64,000 bases of DNA from Streptomyces sp. NBC_00224 (GCF_041435195.1 NZ_CP108106.1:6363501-6427500), one strand, 5' to 3'; shown: positions 35,095-43,639, numbered from the stretch's first letter. A program made the numbers and translations. Notes: generated from the letters alone by a model not told the origin.

Positions 35095-35277
35095 ATGAAG
35101 ACGACGATGATGATCCGCACCATAGCCAACCCGCGCCGCACCACCCTGGCGCATCTCGCGGACGCCGAGGAGATGCAGACGGAGCTCCTGCCCGAGCACG
35201 CTGTCGACCTGCCCACCCAGACGGCCAACCCGCGCCGCACCGTCCTGATGGACGCCCCGGTCGCCGCCGCCCGGTAG
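35095..35277 (+). CDS. Small protein with duplicated ANPRRT motif
   Basis: This 60-residue protein carries ANPRRTTL at residues 11-18 and ANPRRTVL at 44-51, separated by an acidic stretch (HLADAEEMQTELLPEH). Third codon positions are almost all G or C, so it looks like a real gene. There is no signal peptide or membrane segment. No good Shine-Dalgarno precedes the ATG; internal ATGs at residues 5 and 6 are alternatives. I do not recognise the family. It is followed 82 bases later by the FAH-fold gene. Confidence 0.65.
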   Translation: MKTTMMIRTIANPRRTTLAHLADAEEMQTELLPEHAVDLPTQTANPRRTVLMDAPVAAAR

Positions 35278-35359
35278 ATAGCGCAGGTCGCCCCCTCACC
35301 CGCGTTAGCCTGGAGCGTCAGTCTCCAGCCAGCGACCAAGTGAGGGGCGACAGCATCCC

Positions 35360-36133
35360 GTGCGCATCGCCAGATTCTCCATCGACGGCAATGTCGCCTT
35401 CGGCGCGGTCGAGGACACCCCGCAGGGGCTCGTGCTCGACATCATCAAGGGCATTCCGTACGCCGACTTCGAGCTCTCCGGAACCAAGGTCCCGCTGAGC
35501 AAGGTCCGGCTGCTGCCGCCGGTGCTGCCCAACAAGGTCGTGGCCATCGGCCGCAACTACGCGGAGCACGCCAAGGAGCTCGGCAACGAGGTCCCTGAGG
35601 TGCCCGTCGCCTTCTTCAAGCCCACCACCTCGGTGATCGGCTCCGGCGACGCGATCGAGTACCCCTCCTTCTCCAACGAGCTGCACCACGAGGCCGAGCT
35701 GGCCGTGGTGATCGGCCGGATGTGCCGCGAGGTCCCGCGCGAGCGCGTCAAGGACGTCATCTTCGGCTACACCTGCGCCAACGACGTCACCGCGCGCGAC
35801 GCCCAGCAGCGCGAGAAGCAGTGGGCCCGGGCCAAGGGCTTCGACACCTCGTGCCCGCTCGGCCCCTGGGTGGAGACCGACCTCGACCCGACGGATCTCA
35901 CGATCCAGGCGACGGTCAACGGCGAACAGCGCCAGCTGGGCCGCACGAGCGACATGATCCGCTCCATCGAGGACCTGGTCGTCCACATCACCGAGGCCAT
36001 GACGCTGCTCCCGGGCGACGTCATCCTCACCGGCACCCCCGCCGGGGTCGGCCCCCTCAACGTCGGCGACGAGGTCGCCGTCACCATCGAAGGCATCGGC
36101 ACTCTCACCAACAAGGTTGTCAAGCGTGGCTAG
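35360..36133 (+). CDS. Fumarylacetoacetate hydrolase-family protein
   Basis: This 257-residue FAH-fold enzyme has [19 protein letters not shown], the metal-site segment [11 protein letters not shown] (first Glu ligands), [27 protein letters not shown] and [15 protein letters not shown]. Members hydrolyse or decarboxylate 1,3-diketo acids such as oxaloacetate, acylpyruvates or 2-oxohepta-3-ene-1,7-dioate using Mg2+. The exact substrate is not readable. The start is GTG at 35360. Its stop overlaps the GTG of gltX by 8 bases, so the two genes are translationally coupled. Confidence 0.93.
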   Translation: MRIARFSIDGNVAFGAVEDTPQGLVLDIIKGIPYADFELSGTKVPLSKVRLLPPVLPNKVVAIGRNYAEHAKELGNEVPEVPVAFFKPTTSVIGSGDAIEYPSFSNELHHEAELAVVIGRMCREVPRERVKDVIFGYTCANDVTARDAQQREKQWARAKGFDTSCPLGPWVETDLDPTDLTIQATVNGEQRQLGRTSDMIRSIEDLVVHITEAMTLLPGDVILTGTPAGVGPLNVGDEVAVTIEGIGTLTNKVVKRG

Positions 36134-37610
36134 CGCATCCGGCTCCCCCGTACGCGTACGTTTCTGTCCCTCCCCGACCGGCAACCCGCACGTCGGCCTG
36201 GTCCGCACCGCCCTGTTCAACTGGGCGTTCGCCCGGCACAACCAGGGCACCATGGTCTTCCGCATCGAGGACACCGACGCGGCCCGCGACTCCGAGGAGT
36301 CGTACAACCAGCTGCTCGACTCGCTGCGCTGGCTGGGCCTCGACTGGGACGAGGGCCCCGAGGTGGGCGGCCCGCACGCGCCCTACCGCCAGTCCCAGCG
36401 GATGGACATCTACAAGGACGTGGCCGAGAAGCTGCTCGCGGGCGGCTACGCGTACCACTGCTACTGCACCACCGAGGAGCTCGACGCGCGCCGCGACGCG
36501 GCCCGCGCCGCCGGCAAGCCGTCCGGCTACGACGGCCACTGCCGCGAGCTGAGCGCGGAGCAGAAGGCGGCGTACGAGGCGGAGGGCCGCACGGCCATCG
36601 TCCGCTTCCGGATGCCCGACGAGCCGATCACCTTCACGGACCTGGTCCGCGGCGAGCTGACCTTCACCCCGGACAACGTGCCGGACTACGGCATCGTCCG
36701 CGCCAACGGCGCTCCGCTGTACACGCTGGTCAACCCGGTCGACGACGCCCTGATGGCGATCACCCACGTGCTGCGCGGCGAGGACCTGCTCTCCTCCACC
36801 CCGCGCCAGATCGCGCTCTACAAGGCGCTGATCGAGCTGGGCGTGGCCAAGGAGACCCCGGCCTTCGGCCACCTCCCGTACGTCATGGGCGAGGGCAACA
36901 AGAAGCTCTCCAAGCGCGACCCGCAGGCGTCCCTGAACATCTACCGGGAGCGCGGCTTCCTCCCGGAGGGCCTGCTCAACTACCTCTCGCTCCTCGGCTG
37001 GTCCTTCTCGGCCGACCAGGACGTCTTCTCGATCTCCGACATGGTCGCGAAGTTCGACGTCGCGGACGTCAACGCCAACCCGGCCCGCTTCGACCTGAAG
37101 AAGGCCGAGTCGATCAACGCGGACCACATCCGCCTGCTCGACGTGAAGGCGTTCACGGCCGCCTGCGAGCCGTGGCTCACCGCCCCGCACGCCAACTGGG
37201 CGCCCGAGGACTTCGACCGCGCCGCCTGGGAGGCCATCGCGCCGCACGCCCAGACCCGTGTGACCGTCCTCTCGGACATCACGGCCAACGTCGACTTCCT
37301 CTTCCTGAAGGAGCCGGTCCAGGACGAGGCGTCCTGGGCGAAGGCGATGAAGGAGGGCTCGGACGGGCTGCTGCGCACGGCCCGCGAGAAGCTGGAGGCG
37401 GCCGACTGGTCCTCCCCGGAGTCCCTCAAGGAGGCCGTCCTGGCCGCCGGCGAGGCGCACGGCCTCAAGCTCGGCAAGGCCCAGGCCCCGGTCCGGGTCG
37501 CCGTCACCGGCCGCACGGTGGGTCTGCCGCTCTTCGAGTCCCTGGAGATCCTGGGCAAGGAGAAGACCCTGGCCCGCATCGACGCTGCGCTGGCCAAGCT
37601 GACCGCGTAG
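36126..37610 (+). CDS. gltX: Glutamyl-tRNA synthetase
   Basis: This 494-residue class I aminoacyl-tRNA synthetase has the HIGH-type motif [18 protein letters not shown] and the KMSKS-type [10 protein letters not shown]. It charges tRNA-Glu, and in actinobacteria usually also mischarges tRNA-Gln for the GatCAB pathway. Start at GTG 36126 overlaps the upstream gene. A perfect 16-bp hairpin follows the stop. Five tRNA-Gln/Glu genes lie 1 kb downstream, so enzyme and substrates are neighbours. Confidence 0.96.
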   Translation: MASASGSPVRVRFCPSPTGNPHVGLVRTALFNWAFARHNQGTMVFRIEDTDAARDSEESYNQLLDSLRWLGLDWDEGPEVGGPHAPYRQSQRMDIYKDVAEKLLAGGYAYHCYCTTEELDARRDAARAAGKPSGYDGHCRELSAEQKAAYEAEGRTAIVRFRMPDEPITFTDLVRGELTFTPDNVPDYGIVRANGAPLYTLVNPVDDALMAITHVLRGEDLLSSTPRQIALYKALIELGVAKETPAFGHLPYVMGEGNKKLSKRDPQASLNIYRERGFLPEGLLNYLSLLGWSFSADQDVFSISDMVAKFDVADVNANPARFDLKKAESINADHIRLLDVKAFTAACEPWLTAPHANWAPEDFDRAAWEAIAPHAQTRVTVLSDITANVDFLFLKEPVQDEASWAKAMKEGSDGLLRTAREKLEAADWSSPESLKEAVLAAGEAHGLKLGKAQAPVRVAVTGRTVGLPLFESLEILGKEKTLARIDAALAKLTA

Positions 37611-37628
37611 ACACCCGCGTACGACCCG

Positions 37629-37661
37629 AAGGGGCGGCAGCCGGACCGGCTGCCGCCCCTT
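37629..37661 (+). terminator. Terminator after gltX
   Basis: AAGGGGCGGCAGCCGG (37629-37644) and CCGGCTGCCGCCCCTT (37646-37661) form a perfect palindrome ending in TT. It lies 18 bases after the stop. Confidence 0.8.
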
Positions 37662-37678
37662 CGGCGTACCGTCGACGC

Positions 37679-37732
37679 ATGACCGTCCAGGCCGTCCTCT
37701 GGGACATAGACACTGCGTTCTTCGGGGAATAA
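37679..37732 (+). pseudogene. Truncated duplicate of the HAD hydrolase 5' end
   Basis: This 17-codon frame reads MTVQAVLWDIDTAFFGE then stop. Its first part copies the start of the HAD gene 101 bases downstream (ATRAVLWDIDDTIF). The DNA GTCCTCTGGGACATAGAC is identical in both, and the preceding GTACCGTCGA is also shared. The reading frame breaks right after the catalytic Asp motif. It is best read as a remnant of a partial tandem duplication; a leader peptide is an alternative. Confidence 0.7.
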
Positions 37733-37779
37733 CCCCCGAACCCCCAGCCGGGGAGCGGCGCCGGGGTACCGTCGAGGAC

Positions 37780-38499
37780 ATGGCGACCCGGGCTGTCCTC
37801 TGGGACATAGACGACACCATCTTCGACTACGCCTCGGCCGCTCGCAGGGGCATGCACGTGCACCTGGAGGCCGAGGGGCTGCCCGCCGCGTACGCGTCGA
37901 TGGAGCAGGCGCTCACGACCTGGGACGAGCTCACCGCGTACCACTGGGCGCGGTTCGCCGCGGGGGAGACCGACTGGCAGGGGCAGCGGCGCGACCGGGT
38001 GCGCGCCTTCCTCGGCGCCGAGCTGGCCGACCCCGAGGCGGAGGCCTGGTTCGAGCGGCACCTGGCCCACTACGAGGCGGCCTGGTCGCTCTTCCCGGAC
38101 ACCGTGCCCGTCCTCGACCTGCTCGCCGACGGCTACCGGCACGCCGTCCTCTCCAACTCCTCCCTCCACCACCAGGAGCGCAAGCTCCAGGTCCTGGGCG
38201 TACGGGACCGGTTCGAGGCCGTGGTGTGCGCGGCCGAGCTGGGGATCTCCAAGCCCGACCCCGGGGCCTTCCACGCGGCCTGCGAGGCGCTGGGCCTGGC
38301 GCCGGAGGAGGTCGCGTACGTGGGCGACCAGCCGGACATCGACGCGCGCGGGGCCGTCGAGGCGGGGCTGCTGGGGATCTGGCTGGACCGCAACGGAGTG
38401 GGCGGACGGCCCGAACTGATCCGGATCACGGGCCTGGAGGAGCTCCCCGGCCTGCTGCGCCGCGATACCCGTTTTGGAGCGCCGGACACCTTCGGGTAA
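37780..38499 (+). CDS. HAD-superfamily hydrolase
   Basis: This 239-residue phosphatase-like protein has all HAD motifs: DIDDTIFDY (nucleophile D9, acid D11), SNSSLHHQ (motif II), ISKPDPGAF (motif III Lys) and YVGDQPDIDARGA (motif IV). A helical cap lies between motifs I and II. It probably dephosphorylates a small metabolite; the substrate is unknown. The ATG follows CGTCGAGGAC. Its 5' end is duplicated just upstream, and the promoter of the tRNA array overlaps its last codons. Confidence 0.92.
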   Translation: MATRAVLWDIDDTIFDYASAARRGMHVHLEAEGLPAAYASMEQALTTWDELTAYHWARFAAGETDWQGQRRDRVRAFLGAELADPEAEAWFERHLAHYEAAWSLFPDTVPVLDLLADGYRHAVLSNSSLHHQERKLQVLGVRDRFEAVVCAAELGISKPDPGAFHAACEALGLAPEEVAYVGDQPDIDARGAVEAGLLGIWLDRNGVGGRPELIRITGLEELPGLLRRDTRFGAPDTFG

Positions 38500-38502
38500 T
38501 GT
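38474..38502 (+). promoter_or_regulatory. Candidate promoter of the tRNA array
   Basis: TTGGAG (38474-38479), a 17-base spacer and TAATGT (38497-38502) form a good housekeeping promoter inside the HAD gene's end. Transcription would start about 80 bases before the first tRNA-Gln. Confidence 0.5.
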
Positions 38503-38562
38503 TCTTCCTGCGCCGAGGGGAGCGGGAAGAAAAGCCCGGAACCGAAAGCGCAAGCCGAGCAA

Positions 38563-38584
38563 AACCTCCCTCGGAGGTTGCGTT
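38563..38584 (+). terminator. Hairpin before the first tRNA
   Basis: AACCTCC (38563-38569) pairs with GGAGGTT (38573-38579), followed by GCGTTTT. It could terminate HAD transcription or act as a 5' processing structure of the tRNA precursor; a terminator here would block the proposed tRNA promoter, so the role is open. Confidence 0.5.
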
Positions 38585-38588
38585 TTGG

Positions 38589-38660
38589 TGGCCTATGGTG
38601 TAATTGGCAGCACGACGGTTTCTGGTTCCGTTAGTCTAGGTTCGAGTCCTGGTAGGCCAG
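38589..38660 (+). tRNA. tRNA-Gln (CTG anticodon)
   Basis: This is a 72-base cloverleaf with acceptor TGGCCTA/TAGGCCA, discriminator G, anticodon loop TTCTGGT (CTG) and T-loop GGTTCGAGTCC. The closing base pair of the anticodon stem is T-T. CCA is not encoded. Confidence 0.93.
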
Positions 38661-38701
38661 CTCGCAGAGCTTATCTGCACCGCGGATTCCAGATCCGCAA
38701 A

Positions 38702-38774
38702 GCCCCCGTTGTGTAGCGGCCTAGCACGCTGCCCTCTCACGGCAGTAGCGCCGGTTCGAATCCGGTCGGGGGTA
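38702..38774 (+). tRNA. tRNA-Glu (CTC anticodon), copy 1
   Basis: This is a 73-base cloverleaf with acceptor GCCCCCG/CGGGGGT, anticodon stem CTGCC/GGCAG with loop CTCTCAC (CTC) and T-arm CCGGTTCGAATCCGG. CCA is not encoded. Confidence 0.95.
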
Positions 38775-38836
38775 CAGATCCTTCCCAGGGAGGCAGTCCG
38801 GGTCGCACCCGCTGACTCTCATGCAGGATCGCTAGG

Positions 38837-38909
38837 GCCCCCGTTGTGTAGCGGCCTAGCACGCTGCCCTCTCACGGCAGTAGCGCCGGTTCGAATCCGG
38901 TCGGGGGTA
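38837..38909 (+). tRNA. tRNA-Glu (CTC anticodon), copy 2
   Basis: The sequence is identical to copy 1 by eye over all 73 bases, including the CTGCC/GGCAG anticodon stem and CTCTCAC loop. Confidence 0.95.
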
Positions 38910-38925
38910 CTGGTCTAAACCACCA

Positions 38926-38997
38926 TGGGCTATGGTGTAATTGGCAACACTACGGTTTCTGGTACCGTCATTCTAGGTTCGAGTCCTGGTAGCCCAG
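38926..38997 (+). tRNA. tRNA-Gln (CTG anticodon), second gene
   Basis: This is a 72-base cloverleaf with acceptor TGGGCTA/TAGCCCA, discriminator G, anticodon arm ACGGT-TTCTGGT-ACCGT (CTG) and the same T-loop as the first tRNA-Gln. It differs in the acceptor and in a fully paired anticodon stem. Confidence 0.94.
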
Positions 38998-39047
38998 CGG
39001 ATCGCAAGGTCGAAGATCTTGTGGTTCATCGATCCCTCGGGATCCAC

Positions 39048-39120
39048 GCCCCCGTTGTGTAGCGGCCTAGCACGCCGCCCTCTCAAGGCGGTAGCGCCGG
39101 TTCGAATCCGGTCGGGGGTA
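39048..39120 (+). tRNA. tRNA-Glu (CTC anticodon), copy 3
   Basis: Same acceptor and T-arm as copies 1 and 2. The anticodon stem is CCGCC/GGCGG with loop CTCTCAA (CTC). CCA is not encoded. Confidence 0.95.
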
Positions 39121-39127
39121 CGTGAAG

Positions 39128-39162
39128 AAGGGGCCCGGCACACACTGTGTGCCGGGCCCCTT
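39128..39162 (+). terminator. Terminator of the tRNA array
   Basis: AAGGGGCCCGGCACACA (39128-39144) and TGTGTGCCGGGCCCCTT (39146-39162) form a perfect 17-bp palindrome ending in TT just after the last tRNA. It can also stop the convergent merR transcript. Confidence 0.88.
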
Positions 39163-39198
39163 CCGCATGCCTGGGGGCGGCCCGCCCCCGGGCGGCGC

Positions 39199-39846
39199 TC
39201 ACGGCCGGACGAACCGCCGCGCCGACTCCTGCGCCTGGGCCAGCCGCCGCAGACTCAGCAGCACCGGCTCGTACAGGACGGTCAACGCCACCGCCGCCTC
39301 GACCTGTTCGGCGGGGGCGGCGTAGCGCTCCACCAGGTCCAGGTCGGTGATCGCCATTTGGGCGGCGGCCGCCGCGTACGGGGCCAACTCCTCGGTGCCG
39401 CAGGGGTATCCGAGCCGGGTGAGTGCGGTCACCGCCGTGAGCAGCGTCAGATACGCCCCCGAGCTGCCCTGCGGGTCCGAGCCGCCGTACTGCCAGCCGA
39501 GTCCGTCGATCAGCGCGTCCACCGACTCGCGCGCGGTCCGCGCGTGCGGGTCGCCGGGGTCGGGCTCCGGCGCGTTCGGCAGGGCCTCCACGGCGACGCC
39601 CAGCCGGGAGTGGTGGTCCAGGGACTCGTCCTCCAGGGCCGCGAGCACCTCCTTGGCGGCGGCCACCGGCACCCGGCCCACCTGGATCAGCGCGCGCACC
39701 AGCTTGAGCCGCTGGAGGTGGGTGGCGTCGTAGTCGGCCTGGGTGGCGGTGACCCGGTGGCCGGGCGGCAGCAGCCCCTCGCGCAGGTAGTACTTGATCG
39801 TCGCCGGGGCGACCCCGCTCCGCTCGCTCAGCTCCGCCAGTCTCAT
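39199..39846 (-). CDS. MerR-family transcriptional regulator
   Basis: This 215-residue protein has a MerR DNA-binding domain at residues 1-70: MRLAELSERSGVAPATIKYYLREGLLPPG, then LKLVRALIQVGRVPVAAAKEVLAAL. The helical C-terminal domain of about 140 residues is of the type found in Streptomyces MerR proteins without metal-binding cysteines (one Cys only, in YPCGTEE). Divergent from the DUF4188 gene with several GATAG-type half-sites in between, so it probably controls that gene and itself. Confidence 0.92.
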   Translation of the reverse strand: MRLAELSERSGVAPATIKYYLREGLLPPGHRVTATQADYDATHLQRLKLVRALIQVGRVPVAAAKEVLAALEDESLDHHSRLGVAVEALPNAPEPDPGDPHARTARESVDALIDGLGWQYGGSDPQGSSGAYLTLLTAVTALTRLGYPCGTEELAPYAAAAAQMAITDLDLVERYAAPAEQVEAAVALTVLYEPVLLSLRRLAQAQESARRFVRP

Positions 39847-39876
39847 TCCTCTTGCGCCTTCCCTTGGAGAGTGCCA

Positions 39877-39906
39877 CTATCTAACCATCGGATAGCGGAA
39901 CTATCC
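39877..39906. promoter_or_regulatory. MerR operator candidate
   Basis: Three half-sites are arranged as CTATC (39877-39881), GGATAG (39890-39895) and CTATCC (39901-39906). GGATAG-CGGAA-CTATCC is a perfect 6-bp inverted repeat. It lies between the two divergent starts, where a MerR operator is expected. Confidence 0.6.
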
Positions 39907-39950
39907 AATGCACGGCCCAAGCAACTGTCACTGGTCACTGGGGGAACGTC

Positions 39951-40436
39951 ATGAGCGAGAAGCCGACCGAAGGACGCATGACCGCCGCCGCCGAGGGGGA
40001 CGTGGTGGTCTTCCTCATCGGGATGCGCATCAACCGGTTCCGCGCGCTGCGCAGTTGGCTGCCGGTCACCTCCGCGATGCCCCGGATGCTGAAGGAGCTC
40101 GTCAAGGAGGAGGGCAGCGGGCTGCTCGGCTTCCAGCCCGTCCTGGCCGGGCCGCGCACGCTGGCGGTGGTGCAGTACTGGGAGTCCAAGGAGAAGCTCC
40201 TGGCGTACGCGTCGGCGCAGGACAAGGAGCACCGCCCGGCCTGGGCGGCCTTCAACCGCCGGGCGCGCGGCGCCAAGGGGGCCGTGGGGATCTGGCACGA
40301 GACGTATGTGGTCCCGGCGGGCTCGTACGAGTCGATCTATGTGTCCATGCCGGGGTTCGGCCTGGGCAAGGCGACGGGCGTGGTCCCGGTGGGGCGGCGG
40401 GGGGACGGGGCGGCGGACCGGCTGAAGACAGCGTGA
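39951..40436 (+). CDS. DUF4188 (YhbO/monooxygenase-like) protein
   Basis: This 161-residue protein has VVVFLIGMRINRFRALRSWLP, LLGFQPVLAGPRTLAVVQYWES and AVGIWHETYVVPAGSYESIYV, the pattern of DUF4188, a ferredoxin-like dimeric barrel related to heme-degrading monooxygenases and chlorite dismutase folds. No catalytic residues are established for it. ATG follows GGGGGAACGTC. Controlled most likely by the divergent MerR protein. Confidence 0.85.
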   Translation: MSEKPTEGRMTAAAEGDVVVFLIGMRINRFRALRSWLPVTSAMPRMLKELVKEEGSGLLGFQPVLAGPRTLAVVQYWESKEKLLAYASAQDKEHRPAWAAFNRRARGAKGAVGIWHETYVVPAGSYESIYVSMPGFGLGKATGVVPVGRRGDGAADRLKTA

Positions 40437-40458
40437 GCGGGCCTGTCGCAGGCTTTTA

Positions 40459-40610
40459 GGGGCGCGGGGAACTGCGCGAGCAACCCAGCACGGTCCGCAG
40501 ACGAACGATGGTTTTCAGGGGCGCGGGGAACTGCGGGCCCAGCCGTCCACGGTCTGCGGACGAAGGCGGGTCTTTGAGGGGCGCGGGCCCACCACCGGCC
40601 CGCAGGCAAA
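40459..40610 (+). repeat. GGGGCGCGGGG intergenic repeat, three copies
   Basis: Copies begin at 40459 (full, ending near 40506), 40518 (to 40564, core altered to AACTGCGGGCC) and 40578 (shortened, to 40610). They fill the gap between the DUF4188 gene and the ndgR terminator. Unit length is close to 60 bases from start to start. Confidence 0.8.
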
Positions 40611-40625
40611 GTCCGGGCACGACAA

Positions 40626-40657
40626 GGCCCACCGCTGCGGCGTTGAAGCGGTGGGCC
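40626..40657 (-). terminator. Terminator of ndgR
   Basis: GGCCCACCGCT (40626-40636) pairs with AGCGGTGGGCC (40647-40657). On the minus strand it is followed by TTGTC and lies 22 bases after the ndgR stop. Confidence 0.75.
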
Positions 40658-40678
40658 GGAGGCGGACGTGGGGGCGGG

Positions 40679-41395
40679 CTAGCCGTTGCGGCGCAGGGCC
40701 TCGGAGAGGCGGGCGGCGGCGTCGATGACCGCCTGGGCGTGCATCCGGCCCGGATGGCGGGTCAGGCGCTCGATCGGTCCGGAGACCGAGACGGCCGCCA
40801 CCACGCGGTTGGACGGGCCGCGCACCGGCGCCGAGACCGAGGCCACGCCCGGCTCGCGCTCGCCGATCGACTGGGCCCAGCCCCGGCGCCGTACGCCCGA
40901 AAGGGCCGTCGCCGTGAAGCGGGCGCCCTGCAGGCCCCGGTGCAGGCGCTCCGGCTCCTCCCAGGCCATCAGGATCTGGGCGGAGGAGCCCGCCTTCATC
41001 GTCAGGGTCGAGCCGACCGGCACGGTGTCCCGCAGTCCGGACAGCCGCTCGGCCGCCGCCACGCAGATCCGCATGTCGCCCTGACGGCGATAGAGCTGCG
41101 CGCTCTCGCCCGTCACATCGCGCAGATGCGTGAGCACCGGCCCGGCCGTGGCCAGCAGACGGTCCTCGCCGGCCGCTGCCGCGAGCTCCGCGAGGCGCGG
41201 GCCGAGGATGAACCGGCCCTGCATGTCCCGCGCCACCATCCGGTGGTGTTCCAGTGCCACGGCAAGGCGGTGTGCCGTGGGTCGTGCGAGCCCGGTGGCC
41301 GCGACCAGAGCCGCGAGGGTGGCCGGACCGGACTCCAGGGCGCTCAGGACGAGAGCCGCCTTGTCGAGAACGCCGACGCCGCTAGAGTTGTCCAT
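40679..41395 (-). CDS. ndgR: IclR-family regulator NdgR
   Basis: This 238-residue protein has an N-terminal winged helix (GVLDKAALVLSALESGPATLAALVAATGLARPTAHRLAVALEHH) and the IclR effector domain (VPVGSTLTMKAGSSAQILMAWEEPE, REPGVASVSAPVRGPSNRVVAAVSVSGP). Divergent placement from leuC identifies it as NdgR, which binds the leuC promoter and governs leucine and other amino-acid genes in Streptomyces. ATG at 41395 is chosen because MDNSSGVGVLDKAALV is the known start pattern and the region upstream is intergenic. A 9-bp inverted repeat lies in the shared space. Confidence 0.93.
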   Translation of the reverse strand: MDNSSGVGVLDKAALVLSALESGPATLAALVAATGLARPTAHRLAVALEHHRMVARDMQGRFILGPRLAELAAAAGEDRLLATAGPVLTHLRDVTGESAQLYRRQGDMRICVAAAERLSGLRDTVPVGSTLTMKAGSSAQILMAWEEPERLHRGLQGARFTATALSGVRRRGWAQSIGEREPGVASVSAPVRGPSNRVVAAVSVSGPIERLTRHPGRMHAQAVIDAAARLSEALRRNG

Positions 41396-41425
41396 GAAAC
41401 GATACTCGCGTCTCACTCTGTGAAA

Positions 41426-41454
41426 CGCAAGTTCAATTTTCTCCGGAACTTGCG
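41426..41454. promoter_or_regulatory. Candidate NdgR operator
   Basis: CGCAAGTTC (41426-41434) and GAACTTGCG (41446-41454) form a perfect 9-bp inverted repeat with an 11-base spacer. TGAAACG occurs twice nearby (41394-41401 region and 41421-41427). The site is AT-rich and lies 31 bases from the ndgR start. Confidence 0.6.
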
Positions 41455-41567
41455 AACCTGTACTGGCGGTCCGCACAACGGTCCGCAGCCACCGTCCGGT
41501 CCCGGGGGCCCGGGCGGAGCACCGGTCTCTAGTTGGGCCGGCGACGACGCCGGCCGGAGGGAAAGCG

Positions 41568-42992
41568 ATGGGTAGGACACTCGCGGAGAAGGTCTGGGAC
41601 GACCATGTCGTCAGGCGCGCCGAGGGCGAGCCCGACCTCCTCTTCATCGATCTGCACCTGCTGCACGAGGTGACCAGCCCGCAGGCCTTCGACGGTCTGC
41701 GCGCCAACGGCCGCCCGGTCCGGCGCCTCGACCTCACCATCGCCACCGAGGACCACAACACCCCGACCATCGACATCGACAAGCCCATCGCCGACCCGGT
41801 CTCCCGGATCCAGCTGGAGACGCTGCGCAAGAACTGCGCAGAGTTCGGCGTGCGGCTGCACCCGCTCGGCGACGTCGAGCAGGGCGTCGTCCACGTGGTG
41901 GGACCGCAGCTGGGCCTCACCCAGCCCGGTACCACCGTGGTCTGCGGCGACTCGCACACCTCCACGCACGGTGCCTTCGGAGCCCTGGCGTTCGGGATCG
42001 GCACCTCACAGGTAGAGCATGTGCTCGCCACCCAGACCCTGCCACTGGCGCCCTTCAAGACCATGGCCATCACCGTCGAGGGCGAGCTGCCCGACGGCGT
42101 CACCGCCAAGGACCTGATCCTGGCCATCATCGCCAGGATCGGCACCGGCGGCGGCCAGGGCTACGTCCTGGAGTACCGCGGCCCGGCCATCGAGAAGCTC
42201 TCGATGGAGGCCCGGATGACCATCTGCAACATGTCGATCGAGGCCGGCGCCCGAGCGGGCATGATCGCCCCCGACCGCACCACGTTCGACTACCTCGAAG
42301 GCCGCGCGCACGCCCCCGAGGGCGCGGACTGGGACGCGGCGGTCGCGTACTGGCAGACCCTGAAGACGGACGAGGACGCGGTCTTCGACGCCGAGGTGGT
42401 CATCGACGCCACCGAGCTCTCGCCGTTCGTCACCTGGGGCACCAACCCGGGCCAGGGCGCACCGCTTTCGGCGGCCGTCCCCGACCCGGCTTCGTACGAA
42501 GACGCTTCGGAGCGCCTGGCCGCCGAAAAGGCCCTGGAGTACATGGGGTTGACCGCGGGGCAGCCGCTGCGCGCCATCGACGTCGACACCGTCTTCGTAG
42601 GTTCGTGCACCAACGGCCGCATCGAGGACCTGCGCTCGGCCGCCTCCATCCTGGAGGGCCGCAAAGTCGCCGACGGCGTACGGATGCTGGTCGTCCCGGG
42701 CTCGGTGCGGGTCGCCCTGCAGGCCGTCGAGGAGGGCCTGGACAAGGTCTTCACCGCCGCCGGCGCCGAATGGCGGCACGCGGGCTGCTCGATGTGTCTG
42801 GGCATGAACCCGGACCAGCTGGCCCCCGGCGAGCGCTCCGCCTCCACCTCCAACCGCAACTTCGAGGGCAGGCAGGGCAAGGGCGGCCGCACCCACCTGG
42901 TCTCGCCGCAGGTCGCGGCCGCGACAGCGGTTCTCGGCCATCTGGCCTCGCCCGCCGACCTCACCGACGCCCGTACGCCCGCTGGAGTCTGA
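41568..42992 (+). CDS. leuC: 3-isopropylmalate dehydratase large subunit
   Basis: This 474-residue aconitase-family protein has [14 protein letters not shown] at the N-terminus, [24 protein letters not shown], and the 4Fe-4S cluster cysteines in [14 protein letters not shown] and [10 protein letters not shown]. It isomerises 2-isopropylmalate to 3-isopropylmalate together with LeuD. Followed by leuD after 6 bases. Divergent from ndgR, its regulator. Confidence 0.97.
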   Translation: MGRTLAEKVWDDHVVRRAEGEPDLLFIDLHLLHEVTSPQAFDGLRANGRPVRRLDLTIATEDHNTPTIDIDKPIADPVSRIQLETLRKNCAEFGVRLHPLGDVEQGVVHVVGPQLGLTQPGTTVVCGDSHTSTHGAFGALAFGIGTSQVEHVLATQTLPLAPFKTMAITVEGELPDGVTAKDLILAIIARIGTGGGQGYVLEYRGPAIEKLSMEARMTICNMSIEAGARAGMIAPDRTTFDYLEGRAHAPEGADWDAAVAYWQTLKTDEDAVFDAEVVIDATELSPFVTWGTNPGQGAPLSAAVPDPASYEDASERLAAEKALEYMGLTAGQPLRAIDVDTVFVGSCTNGRIEDLRSAASILEGRKVADGVRMLVVPGSVRVALQAVEEGLDKVFTAAGAEWRHAGCSMCLGMNPDQLAPGERSASTSNRNFEGRQGKGGRTHLVSPQVAAATAVLGHLASPADLTDARTPAGV

Positions 42993-42998
42993 TCAGCC

Positions 42999-43592
42999 AT
43001 GGAAGCTTTCACCACGCACACCGGCCGGGCCGTCCCGCTGCGCCGCTCCAACGTCGACACCGACCAGATCATTCCGGCCCACTGGCTGAAGAAGGTCACT
43101 CGGGACGGCTTCGAGGACGGGCTGTTCGAGGCCTGGCGCAAGGACCCGTCCTTCGTCCTGAACAAGCCCGAGCGCCAGGGGGCGTCGGTGCTGGTCGCGG
43201 GCCCCGACTTCGGTACGGGATCCTCCCGCGAGCACGCGGTCTGGGCGCTGCAGAACTACGGCTTCAAAACCGTGATCTCGTCCCGGTTCGCCGATATCTT
43301 CCGGGGCAACTCGCTGAAGAACGGGCTGCTCACGGTGGTTCTCGACCAGAAAGTCGTGGACGCGCTCTGGGAGCTGACGGAAAGCGACCCGAACGCCGAG
43401 ATCACGGTGGACCTCCAGGACCGCCAGGTCCGCGCGAACGGCCTCACGGCGGACTTCGAACTCGACGAAAACGCCCGCTGGCGGCTGCTGAACGGCCTGG
43501 ACGACATCGGCATCACCCTGCAGAACGAGGCGGACATCGCCGCGTACGAGGCGAAGCGGCCCTCCTACAAGCCCAGCACCTCGCAGGTCTGA
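42999..43592 (+). CDS. leuD: 3-isopropylmalate dehydratase small subunit
   Basis: This 197-residue swivel-domain subunit has [25 protein letters not shown], then [31 protein letters not shown], standard for LeuD. It completes the isomerase active site with LeuC. Normal length (about 200). A 15-bp terminator hairpin follows. Confidence 0.97.
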   Translation: MEAFTTHTGRAVPLRRSNVDTDQIIPAHWLKKVTRDGFEDGLFEAWRKDPSFVLNKPERQGASVLVAGPDFGTGSSREHAVWALQNYGFKTVISSRFADIFRGNSLKNGLLTVVLDQKVVDALWELTESDPNAEITVDLQDRQVRANGLTADFELDENARWRLLNGLDDIGITLQNEADIAAYEAKRPSYKPSTSQV

Positions 43593-43639
43593 CGGCCGGG
43601 CGCCGCCTCCCCGGCGGGCCTTCGGCAGTCTTTCGGCCC

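Noticed and set aside
35034..35498. Open frame of about 154 codons overlapping the small gene and FAH start
   Set aside because: It crosses the real small gene and the FAH gene out of frame, with Asp/His/Pro-rich meaningless sequence.
38709..38918. Open frame across the two tRNA-Glu copies
   Set aside because: It translates tRNA sequence, with the same peptide repeated because the tRNAs are repeated.
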